Below, piece after piece: positions 55,196 through 64,000 of a DNA stretch of 64,000 nt. The notes under the pieces were generated by a model. It did no database searches, had not been told where the DNA came from, and was given only the letters and a program-made list of their open reading frames with translations. The stretch covers positions 13,422,001-13,486,000 of the forward strand of contig OU015649.1 in assembly GCA_907165275.2 (NCBI GenBank). The letters are read 5' to 3'. Within the stretch, counting starts at the first letter, position 1; each line of letters begins with the position of its first letter. The translations under genes were made by a program, and so were the position numbers. This stretch comes from Zygaena filipendulae (lineage: Eukaryota > Arthropoda > Insecta > Lepidoptera > Zygaenidae).

Positions 55196-56389
55196 GTTAA
55201 TCAAATCAAATCAAATCAAATCAAATATGCTTTATTGCCCCAGAAGAGAAAATAAAAACTAAGACACATAAAAAGTAAATACAGAGCAAAAGGCGGCCTT
55301 ATTGCTAGAGGCAATCTTTTCAAGGCAACCTTAAGGTGATAGAGAGCTGCAAATACAAACTAGAAGCGGGTGCTGGGTGCACAACGTAATACCTAGCTAT
55401 ATACTATATAAGGATAATACAACGCTAATACTTAGATATCCTAAATATAATACAACTTTATACACATACATACATATGCCATACATACATACACGTAGCA
55501 ATAGGTGATATAATATAAAAATAACACATATAAAAATAAAAATAAAATGATATTTTACACTACATACATTAATCATAATTGAGTTAAATAGTGCCTTTGA
55601 AGTGCAGCTTTAAAAGAGCCCAATGACTCTTTCTGTCTGAGCGAGTCGGGGAGGGAGTTCCACAGGCGTATACTTTCGACAGTGAAGGATTTTTCGAAAA
55701 ACCGTGATTTATGGAAAGGGACAGCAATCAGTTTAAAAGTAGAGGAACGAGGAGCACGGCCACTACAGTCGGAGCAGAACTTAAATTGTTCTTTAAGGTA
55801 GGTAGGGGCCATGGGATCATGTAGTACCTTATATACTGTATGCAGGATATGCACATTGCGCCTCAATCGGATCGGGAGCCAGCCAAGCCTAACCCTGTAT
55901 TCAGAAACATGGTCAAACTTACGCAATCCATATATGAAGCGGATACACACATTCTGCAACCGTTCGAGTTTGTCCAGCTGTTCGACAGTGATGTTGGTGT
56001 AACAGACGTCGGCATAATCAAGGATGGGCAAAAGTAAGGATTGGGCAATGGTAATTTTGGTAGAGATGGGAAGAAAGTTGCGTAGCCGCCTTAAATAGCT
56101 CAATGAGGCAAACAGTTTCCTGCTTACTTCACCGATTTGGCGGGACCACGAGAAGGTGCGATCAAAATATACGCCAAGATTTTTAACGAACTCGCAATAA
56201 GGTATAGGAACACCCTGAAAAGTAATAGGAAGAATAGAAGAACGATCAATAGCTGCAATTTGGCGGGGGCTACCTATGATGATTGCTTGGGACTTTTTTG
56301 GATTCACTGTAAGACCATGAGCCGCCGACCACGATGCAATCTTATGCAGATCCTCATTCATTGCATCTACAGCGTGCGCGATGTTAATC
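55196..56389 (-). mobile_element. 5'-truncated non-LTR retrotransposon with target duplication
   Basis: The element is the 3' part of a LINE. It has an RT C-terminal frame, a 3' UTR of about 370 bp (55228-55572) and a tail of five TTTGA units on the minus strand (55203-55227). GTTAATC occurs at 55196-55202 and 56383-56389, just where similarity to reverse transcriptase starts, so a 7-bp target duplication is likely. Part of it is shared with the tail unit. The copy is dead: most of RT and everything upstream is missing. Confidence 0.8.
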
Positions 56390-56550
56390 TTATTCACATA
56401 AGGAAGTATGGTTGTGTTGATATTATACTCATCTAAATATGCTAAAGACACCAGCCTTGCAAAAGGGTTAGAGGTGCGAAACCGTCTAGACGACCCTAAG
56501 GACCGGTTTTGACGAGGGTGTTGCCGGCGACCTTCACCTTTGGAACGCAT
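55573..56550 (-). pseudogene. Reverse transcriptase C-terminal fragment (Jockey/CR1-like)
   Basis: An open frame of 325 codons. From residue 57 on it is the thumb and C-terminal part of a non-LTR reverse transcriptase: AMNEDLHKIASWSAAHGLTV (63-82), PKKSQAIIIG, FVKNLGVYFD (121-130), RNFLPISTKITIAQSLLLPIL, and near the end LWNSLPDSLRQKESLGSFK. The catalytic YADD-type block would lie upstream and is absent. Residues 1-56 are flanking DNA read through by chance beyond the target duplication. No stop interrupts the RT part, so insertion is fairly recent. The clade is not certain. Confidence 0.8.
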
Positions 56551-56839
56551 TAAATAAATGAAGCGACCCGCGCGCTTTTTTTAACACAAAGAAACTCATT
56601 ATTTATTTCCCAGCGCTATGAATGGCTGTAAAGTTCAGCGCTTAATAACAACAGCTAGAACATCAGCTATTCAATAATATTAACGTCATCGAGCCTTCAA
56701 ATAACTCATACTATTGTTGAGAAGGAACACTCAGTGCTATATATCTTTTGACAAAATTGTATAAATATTAGGAGAATAGCTGACAGGGATTTGGCTAGAT
56801 GCAAGGTGTTTCAAAATATATTTTTTTCCTCAATCTTAG
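56551..56839. other. No supported feature
   Basis: AT-rich apart from CGACCCGCGCGC near 56565. Confidence 0.35.
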
Positions 56840-57290
56840 TACAAAAACCGGCAAGGCCCGGGCCACTACAGACGCACAAAAATAAGCTCCTCCAGTTCCT
56901 AAACAAAAAGAAAACTGAAATAAACAAGGTCGGGGAATCGACGCCGCTGTCGCCGTCGCCATAAAGACCGACGGCCGTCCTTGAAAAAGGGGGGCTCTTA
57001 CAAATTGGGTTATTACGGTGCGCCGGGGAGGGGGATCGAGACGGAAGGAGCGAGCGAGAGGTCGTAGACACATTCGATAGCGTTTTGGAAGTGTGAGGGT
57101 GAGAGGTTGCGTGTAGGCGTACCCCCGCTGCGCCACCCCCTCGCCCGGCACGCCTCTCCAGGAAGGACTCCCGTCCCAGACTAGGGCTTTGGCGCCGATC
57201 ATTATAATTACTCTCCAAGGTGAGCTGGGGGCCTGCAACCCCACCGACGGCTCAGCCGCCGCTGCGTCCCAGCAGCTATTCCCGGACCAC
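56840..57290. other. GC-rich island
   Basis: GC-rich blocks at 56935-57060 and 57110-57290. Two long minus-strand frames (165 and 135 codons) overlap in different registers and show no domain, so both look compositional. TTCGATAGCG and GGGTTATTACGG words are not informative. Confidence 0.4.
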
Positions 57291-57795
57291 AAATACCAAA
57301 TACTGACTAGTATACTTAAAATCTCTCACTCGAACACCGTAACTCAATAGTCGACTTTGAAAAAGCACACCTCCCATCAAATTAAGTTGATCTACATTTT
57401 TCGTTTGTTATAGAACAATGAAAATTAAAGCGGCGAAAATAAAAAGCGGCTAATCCGGATTGACGCCAAAATAAAGATAAAAATAAGTCTCGATAGAAAA
57501 AACTTCAAATTTTTTTTTAACAAGTTGTTATTCTACTATGTTAAAAAGAATAAACCATGCATTGTCATCCAAACTAAACGTGTACACAAAATTTCAGTTA
57601 AATCGATTAAAGATATTTGCTTAAAAATTGAGTTGCAAGATTCCACCCGTGCAAACATAGTTACATAAATAAATTAAATTATACACATTAAATAAAAGCT
57701 TTCAATATCCTTTATTGTGTATATAAAAGTGTCGTCGGGCAAAATATTTTTTTCTTTGAAATAAACAACGATCATAGAAGTGCGAGAACGACACA
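57291..57795. other. AT-rich with an interspersed-repeat fragment
   Basis: 57580-57665 (AAAATTTCAGTTAAATCGAT, ATTGAGTTGCAAGATTCC) resembles a common lepidopteran repeat from memory. Otherwise nothing. Confidence 0.35.
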
Positions 57796-58273
57796 CGGTT
57801 CCCAACTTAGGGGTTTTCCCCCTAAATTAATGGGGGTAACCGAATGCGGTGGGATTTTTTTAGGGGTACTTTCATTGTATATGAATGGGTACTTATCATC
57901 CTTTTAGGGGTATTTTTAGGGGTTTTTTGGCTTCTTATGTTTTTTTCTAATTTTTATTTCTTATTTTTTTTGTTACTAATTATTAATAATTTATTATTAA
58001 GGCCAGGATTTATGCCGCAATTTTTGAATAACAACTATCGATAATGTCGAATTTTTGATATTAAAAAAATTTAGAGACATTTTTGCTTTTGATATTTTTT
58101 TTTTATAGAGCCAATATTTTCGCCCATATAATTTCGAAACTAAGGCAAAAATGTTGGCGCCATTTATTTTTTATAAACTTAAACTAACTTAAATAATATT
58201 ATTTTATTTAGGGGGATTTAGGGGTTTTGGACTAATGCTTTAGGGGTAAATGTTTTTGAGAGTTGGTAACACT
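57796..58273. repeat. TTAGGGG-rich element with possible inverted ends
   Basis: TTTAGGGGT-type words occur near 57807, 57861, 57904, 57917, 58208, 58218 and 58241, and CCCCCTAAA near 57819. The left edge GGTTCCCAACT is answered by AGTTGGTAACAC at 58261-58272. The plus frame at 57844-58044, rich in Leu and Phe, is a by-product of T-rich DNA. It is not a telomere: insect repeats are TTAGG without the extra G's, and the copies are not tandem. Confidence 0.5.
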
Positions 58274-59079
58274 GGACCGACAGATTCGCGTAGATTGATT
58301 TTACACTTCACAACACAAATTATTGAAAGTTTAATTTTTATGGAGCGTCACATAACTATTAGTAGGTAACTAAGGTGGCAATAGTGTTTTGGCGTCACCA
58401 CAGTTGGGACCGGCAGCTGTAATATTGAAGTGGCCATTGATGGAGGCCGAGCATAAGCTTCGCAAAGCTTTTGTCGAATGATCCATACAGCGAACGGCTG
58501 AATAGGCCGAATACCTACACAAAAACAAAAAGTTACCTTGGCAAAATAGATTTCGCTCAATCGATATATTGTATTGAAATTTTAAAACTGTTAGCTTCTA
58601 AATGATTTATTTGTTTACCCATTAGAGATTTGGTATGTAATGCAGTATAAGTACAAAAATTCTTGAGACTTTGTTCCTTCATTTTACTGCTGTACAAAAA
58701 GGTATCCTTAATAATTTCTGATTCGTCCGCTCATCCTCATCACATCAATATCATCCAGCCTGTATCCGCGAGCCAACTATAGACTAAGCCCAGATTTAAG
58801 TATTTGTTTTTATTTAATTAAAAATTGTGCGGTTTCTTTGGTCGGACGGTCACTTTCAGGGATAACATTTGTAAACAACTTCTCTATATCCGTATTAATT
58901 ATTAAATCAAAAGTTCTTAGGGCAATCGTGAGGTTCAAACTGCCAAACTATCGCCCGAGCTGCCACTCACTCACTTATTACATAGTACCTACCTAAATAC
59001 ATATATGTATATTGGCAAAAAGTTTGTCGATACTAACGTAAAATCCAAAGAAGTTATGCATTAAAAATATCGATGTACA
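58274..59079. other. No supported gene
   Basis: A hairpin AAGCTTCGCAAAGCTT lies at 58456-58471. The 70-codon minus frame at 58348-58560 is not recognised. Confidence 0.35.
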
Positions 59080-59235
59080 AACTGTTACCCGCGTTAATTT
59101 CGAAGTTCCCGCGGGAATTCCTGCAGGATCAAAATACCTGTTCCATACCCCTGACAATGTGTAATTTCATGACGATCGGTTATGTAGTTATAGCATGAAA
59201 GCGTGACAAACAAACAAAAAGGTATAAACAAAAAA
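59080..59235 (-). mobile_element. HEL-A related Helitron, worn
   Basis: AACTGTTACCCGCGTTAATT (no CTAG), GAAGTTCCCGCGGGAATTCC, ATACCCCTGACAATGTGTAA and GACAAACAAACAAAAAGG. Both ends are incomplete. Confidence 0.6.
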
Positions 59236-59599
59236 GCTCACATCCGTATCGACATAATCGTATTCGGATGCACGCGGCTTGTAACCGCGACTGCGGGTAC
59301 TAGCACCTTTTGGGGTACGGTATGTGACCACTTAACTTACACCGATCCGTTTGTCGTGGTTTTATAATATAACGAGCGTGGTGTGTAATTTAATATTCTT
59401 TGTTAACAAACCTACATTCCTATGGCACGTCGATGACGCAATTCTGCGGCCGCCCGAGGACTATTGTGCATAAATATCGCTCATAGCAACATAGTGCGTC
59501 GAATTGTACGAGACAAGTAGATACCTACCTACATGGACAAAAAATACCCATTTACATCTATTCTGAGCTACGACCCGCGATTCAGCAATTCCTATCTGT
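59236..59599. other. No supported feature
   Basis: 59265-59340 is slightly GC-richer. Nothing is recognised. Confidence 0.35.
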
Positions 59600-59827
59600 T
59601 TAGACAAACGAAGATATCGTGATAAAATAGACATAGAAAATTTTATATTGAACTGATACGTAATAAAACTTAATACCCTGGGTCTGATTTGTTTGCCGAT
59701 GAGTGGATGGAACTCTTGTCTGTATGTCTGAAGATGTGTGAGGAGTTGTATGCAAGGCCTACTAGTATTTGTTAACTATTGTAATTGGTCCTGTACCGTA
59801 TGTGTTAACAATAAATAAATAAATAAG
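59600..59827 (+). mobile_element. LINE-like 3' end with AATA tail
   Basis: GATTTGTTTGCCGATGAGTG, then TTGTAATTGGTCCTGTACCG, then TGTTAACAATAAATAAATAAATAAG. AATAAA within a four-base repeated tail suggests a retroposon 3' end. Confidence 0.45.
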
Positions 59828-60792
59828 TAGCTATAGCATTTTTAAAATCAATTTTCTTTTGGGTATCGCAAAAGAACAATTTCGGAAATTTTGTAATATA
59901 AATACTAAATAGCATCATAAAATCAATCTTTCAACAGTTTGTTTGTAAATGGTAATTTTGTGGAACTACTGAACAGATTATTTTTTTTCACTGATAAGAA
60001 TCTTCTCCTATCATGTGATAAACTCACATTCGTGTTGTAATACCCCTCGTTATGAAACAGTTGCATAAATAACTATTATATCTTGTCGGTAAAATATTTT
60101 AATGATGCAATGTAAGTTTATGCCACATCCAAAATGGGTAACTTGCCTTTTTACGAACAGACGTTTCATATTATGCGCAGAACAGAATACGCCGCTGTTT
60201 TGCATTTATTGGCATCCCCGACGCGCTAGATGCATTAGAAGAAAAAATTAAGAAAAATAATTTTGTAAATGATTCTGGAAGCTTTGATGTTGAAGTTATA
60301 ATAAAACACACTATGTATTTAGTATCAAAATGTATTGAGTACAAAATTGTTACACAATATTTATTTTTTCATAAAAAAAAGTCTGTTCACCTTTATGGTT
60401 TTCAACCCACCATTTGTCTGCGACATTTATACCAACTCGTGCATTGTTTATGATTGTAAAATACACAATAGTTTAATATTCAATCGCTTACAGCTCTCGC
60501 AACAAGATATTTTCACGTGGTGCCTGTTCACAATGGCTAGAGTGTGTTGACCTCCCCCCCATCCATGTGTTAAGAACATGTGTTTGACCATCAACCAAAA
60601 CCACCACCATAATTTATAAGAAACTGAATGAAAAATATGCAATGCAGTACTTTAACGTTTTTACTAGATAAGTATAATTAATAAACAAAAGTTTCTATAT
60701 AAATATAATAAGGAGGAGTCTGTTTACTAAGCTCTTTGATGCACTGCACCAACCTAATCTACCGATTCTGAAAATTATTTCACTGGAAGAGA
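59828..60792. other. No supported gene
   Basis: Overlapping frames at 60335-60642 on opposite strands have no domain. Confidence 0.35.
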
Positions 60793-60985
60793 CATCAGAG
60801 TCGACTTTAATGATTACTTAATTGAGTATAGATTTTTAAAACAAAACTGCCGCAATCAGAGATGTTCTGTAAATTAATGTTAGTTGGCATTTAACCAGAT
60901 GTAACTTAATTAGTTAAGCGGCAGTTTTATTTTAAAAATTTATACTTAATTAACTAATCATTAAAGTCGACTCTGAGTGCGGCCG
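60793..60985. mobile_element. MITE-4, internally deleted copy
   Basis: It opens with CATCAGAGTCGACTTTAATG (terminal GCCGCACT lost) and ends AGTCGACTCTGAGTGCGGCC. The right arm lacks the ATGTTAATTGGCATT part, joining GTTAAG directly to CGGCAGTTTT. The hairpin is shorter than in 41219 and 63415. Confidence 0.8.
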
Positions 60986-61125
60986 TTAGAGTATCTCTGA
61001 GTACCGATACTTTTTATGCCACACTGTGGACTCTCTCACAGAGCAGCAAACAACAATTTGGTCTATAAAGTTACTAGTAATTTAGCTCTTGGAATGCAAC
61101 ATAGATTATGCTTTTTCTATATTAA
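60986..61125. other. Short unassigned stretch
   Basis: GAGTACCGATACTTTTTATG resembles the inner part of HEL-B elements (GAGTACTTTTTATTATG at 63656). This may mean that the MITE at 60793 also landed in an old HEL-B copy. Confidence 0.3.
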
Positions 61126-61398
61126 TCTATCCCAATATTGTAAAGAGAAAAGATTTAGTTTTTTATGTGTTTATTTGCAATAGATAACCTCAAAAACTAG
61201 TCAAACTATTATAAAAATTATTTCACTTATAGGAAGCTACGCTACAGTGTACATGAGTGACATTATCCCTTGATTTCCAGCACGGTAACTGCGAAATTAA
61301 CGCGAGTGAAGAAGAAGATCGACTAACTAGTTTCATCAAAAGTGTTTCTGAGGCAATCTCGAGATTAACACGGATAAAACCGCGGTGGAACCATCTAG
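61126..61398 (+). mobile_element. HEL-B Helitron with extra 3' segment
   Basis: TCTATCCCAATATTGTAAAG, then GTTTATTTGCAATAGATAAC, GAAGCTACGCTACAGTGTAC. A first end-like AATTAACGCGAGTGAAG (61295) lacks the hairpin, and a second end GATAAAACCGCGGTGGAACCATCTAG closes at 61398. It appears to have gained a new 3' end. Confidence 0.7.
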
Positions 61399-62768
61399 TT
61401 AGTGTAATCACTACTCTTTTCTATCCATACTCTCTTAACAGAGTAGTGTATTAATAATATACAGCAGCGAGAATTCTGGCTTGTTACTCCTAAGCGTATT
61501 TTATCTCTGTGTTTAATTTCATCTATATCTATTCAGACTATTCACCCTAACAAACTTCCGAACTTATAAACATATTAGGCTTTTACAATTAGGCTTTATA
61601 CATTTGATTATAGATATCATTATAAAAATTGTACCTACCTCAATAAAAGCGTTATTAGCTAGCAATAACAGTTCAAACAAAATAACCTAACGTGGTTTCC
61701 AAATATAGATTTTATACCTAAAATTTATGTATTCTATTTCAGCATTGATAACGCGTAATAGGTTTTTTTTTAGGTTACGTTATTGCGTCTATTGTCCGAT
61801 TGGTCGGTTTAACTGAAAACACGAAATAAATAATATGTATTTTTGGTTTAGTTAAGAAAATAATAATCACGCGGGTGCGTTAAGCGTTATAAAACTTGAT
61901 AAAAACGTCAATATACCTAATCACTCTTGTTTAATTTTTAATATAAAAAGTTAAAAATGAAAATTCACGTTACGATCACAATCGCCCTTATTACCTATTT
62001 ACATACTAAGCAATGAGATGCATGTTTGAACAAATTATAGGAAACTAAACACTAACCGCCAAAATATTTAAATTTTGTGGGTCATCATATTTGCAAGTAA
62101 ACGAAGCGTCGGCACAAGGTTAACAAAAGAAAAGATAAACAGCTAATTATTTAATCATTATTACCAAAGAAAGATATTACTACTCTTTCGTGTTTATATT
62201 TTCAGGACTATTATAATGTCAGATAGTACAAAACTCTTAAAAGCTTCAAAGTGACAAAATCTAACTAGTAACAAATTCAGTAGTCTCAGGCTGTTTAAAA
62301 AAGTTCACTCAACCGCCAATTTGCACTGCTGTTCTTTGTCTACTGTTCACATGCTATAGTCATCGTCTATAAATTGCTGAACACCACATGCTAATTTTTT
62401 AACGTACGTAATTTTCAAGTCTTCCGCTCCGTCATTATAAACGTTTACATTTTTCTACTCTGTGACGCTACGAACCACTGATATTATGTAGGTATATCTA
62501 GTAGGTGTGTAGTATCCACGCACTAGTCTGTGTGGTATCACTATTTTCGCATTAGTGTGCTCAGCGCATTGGCTTAAACACAAAAATTAAAATAAACTCG
62601 GCCTGTGGCGGGTTCGTTAGCCGAGCATTCTCACGCGCATCCTATGTCTGCGCCTACGCATATTTCAAAGAATCACTCGAGAATCGATTGTCACAGGCGA
62701 TTGTCTCGAAGGTTCATCGATTGTAATGTTTTGGGTAGTTTCCTGGGTATGAAATCAAAATTATATTT
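61399..62768. other. AT-rich stretch, no gene
   Basis: Nothing supported. 62600-62760 is slightly GC-richer. Confidence 0.4.
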
Positions 62769-62997
62769 AGTCCGTCAGTTAGAAAACAAAAAATAATAGA
62801 CACATATTAATTATGTTTTCCTTTTTCAAATTAATGAAAATATACATAGATAAAGCGCATTAAAGTTTAAGCCCCGTACAAACTGCACTAGGTAGTGACG
62901 TCACGCGAAATTTCAACTCAATGCATCGCTGTTATTTTTTGATTACGTAGAAAAGTAATACGAGTCCAATATTTTTTATTAATCTGCACGAGGGACT
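62769..62997. mobile_element. MITE-1 copy 3
   Basis: AGTCCGTCAGTTAG to CACGAGGGACT. The right end is worn (GAGGGACT for GACGGACT). TGACGTCA lies at 62896-62903; a second site is lost. It is the same orientation as 5714-5956. Confidence 0.8.
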
Positions 62998-63019
62998 CCA
63001 AAACAATTAATTCCATCGA

Positions 63020-63130
63020 TTTTACGTAGCGATTGGTCGCTACGAATACGCTACCGATGCGCTACGCTTGCATCGTTGCACCGTAGCAAATGCAGCTACG
63101 CCGTAGTGTAGCATTGCTACGAAATTGCAT
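63020..63130. repeat. GCTACG/CGTAGC motif cluster
   Basis: GCTAC or GTAGC occurs about nine times in 100 bp in both orientations (for example 63026, 63039, 63050, 63061, 63083, 63095, 63107, 63116). It gives several small hairpins. Looser versions lie near 9460-9495 and 12172-12260. Confidence 0.55.
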
Positions 63131-63265
63131 GTGCAGAAATTCGCGATGCATGCAGTAAGAGCTTTAAAAATATCGTAATTATTGAGGTGCTTTTTTTTTA
63201 TTACGAGTATTGCTAGCTCGCCAATATTGCCATAGCCTTTTCAAGGAGACTTAAATAAGTATACA

Positions 63266-63726
63266 TCTACACTAATATGATAAAGAGGTAAAGTTTGTGA
63301 GTTTGTGAATTGTGAGTTTGTGACTACTACTATAATATGGTAATCTCTGGATCAACTGAACCGATTTGGAAAATTCTTTCATTTATCGGAAGCTAAGGTA
63401 GTCCTGAGTGACATACCGCCGCACTCAGAGTCGACTTTAATGATTACTTAGTTAAGTATAGATTTTTAAAACAAAACTGCCGCAATCAGACAAGTTTAAT
63501 AAATTAATGTTAATTGGCATTTAACTAATTAAGTTACATCTCATTAAATGCCAATTAACATTAATTTACTGAACATCTCTGATTGCGGCAATTTTGTTTT
63601 AAAAATCCATACTTAACTAAGTAATCATTAAAGTCGACTCTGAGTGCGGCCGATAGAGTACTTTTTATTATGAAATTCCCACGGGAACTCCGAAATTACT
63701 GCGGATGAAACCGCGGGGAACAGCTA
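63266..63726 (+). mobile_element. HEL-B Helitron split by a MITE-4
   Basis: The 5' part TCTACACTAATATGATAAAG runs to AGTCCTGAGTGACATA (63414). The 3' part resumes at 63652 and ends ATGAAACCGCGGGGAACAGCTAT at 63726. Alignment with 38551-38755 puts the break in the GAGTAACATA-AGC part, so the MITE entered an existing Helitron. Confidence 0.8.
63415..63651. mobile_element. MITE-4, long-hairpin copy inside a Helitron
   Basis: ACCGCCGCACTCAGAGTCGA to TCGACTCTGAGTGCGGCC, arms of about 105 bp with loop near TTAAGTTACATCTC. It is the best match to 41219-41457. Confidence 0.9.
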
Positions 63727-64000
63727 TATTACATATAGGTGGAAGTATATTTTTTTTATATTGTGACATAAATATAATAATAATAAACTCTTTATTGAAA
63801 ACCACTTCAAAAACAATAAAAAAAACAACGCCCACTTGAAAAAATCATTCTGTTTATATCGTAATTTAGGTCTACAATGAATTTAAGTCTTGAAATAGAA
63901 GACAGGTTATGCTAGAAAAACCGCGTAGCGACTAGCTAGCGTGCCTACTTAATAAATAAGTGCAAGTAAAAAGACGTAGTAGAAATGGAAATGATAGCTG
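63727..64000. other. AT-rich end of window; retroposon-like tail in reverse
   Basis: ATAATAATAATAAACTCTTTATTG at 63773-63796 reads on the minus strand as CAATAAAGAGTTTATTATTA, a common retroposon 3' end. No gene is supported. Confidence 0.4.

Noticed and set aside
55811..56436. Plus-strand frames opposite the RT fragment
   Set aside because: They are antisense shadows of the retrotransposon coding strand.
56386..56550. N-terminal 55 residues as part of the reverse transcriptase
   Set aside because: They lie beyond the inferred target duplication and lack RT motifs; they are read-through of flanking DNA.
56795..57292. 165-codon minus-strand gene
   Set aside because: A second long frame overlaps it in another register and neither has a domain; GC-rich composition explains both.
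57844..58044. Small membrane protein
   Set aside because: Leu/Phe-rich frame reflects T-rich DNA in a repeat; no support for expression.
57796..58273. Internal telomeric repeat
   Set aside because: Insect telomeres are tandem TTAGG; here TTAGGGG words are scattered and irregular.

Overview
The window looks like noncoding, transposon-rich chromosomal DNA of a moth or butterfly (Lepidoptera). I found no host protein-coding exon, rRNA or functional tRNA gene that I can defend. The assignment rests on three observations. The background is very AT-rich. About 30 short elements end in a GC-rich hairpin followed by CTAG, the layout of the non-autonomous Lep1-type Helitrons known from Lepidoptera. 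Other dispersed families of lepidopteran type are also present, including the piece around 37890-38045 with the motif GATTACCGCCGCCCATAGAC, tRNA-derived SINEs and 5'-truncated LINEs. Every long open frame is a repeat translation, an overlap with a GC-rich patch, or part of a dead retrotransposon.

Layout. 1-8.5 kb: a dispersed repeat, a SINE fragment, Helitrons, one copy each of two MITE families, a 327-bp foldback hairpin and a 0.9-kb repeat with a 273-bp internal tandem duplication. 8.5-17 kb: mostly unremarkable AT-rich DNA with a few Helitrons and a complex nest at 14.5-15.2 kb. 17-28 kb: a MITE nested in a Helitron, two MITE pairs, and CpG-rich islands at 22.1 and 23.2 kb. 28-33.5 kb: a 185-bp tandem duplication, a CpG-rich island at 31.9 kb and a palindromic MITE. 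33.57-37.11 kb: a 3.5-kb structure with 601-bp, nearly identical inverted arms. 37-44.2 kb: Helitron-dense, ending in an 877-bp copy whose internal 8-bp repeat has grown to about 74 units. 44.2-53.5 kb: low repeat recognition, several CpG-rich islands (two with consensus splice donors) and retroposon tails. 53.5-57.3 kb: Helitrons, a SINE, a 5'-truncated non-LTR retrotransposon with a plausible 7-bp target duplication, and another GC-rich island. 57.8-64 kb: a TTAGGGG-rich element and further MITE and Helitron copies, including a palindromic MITE inside a Helitron.

No operon or pathway can be described. What can be read is a history of insertions: Helitrons landing next to Helitrons, palindromic MITEs landing inside Helitrons, and small tandem repeats growing inside mobile elements. 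The GC-rich islands are the best candidates for promoters or 5' noncoding exons of a gene whose coding exons lie elsewhere, but that is inference. Family names such as HEL-A or MITE-1 are my own labels for this window. All alignments were made by eye, so edges of degraded copies are approximate.
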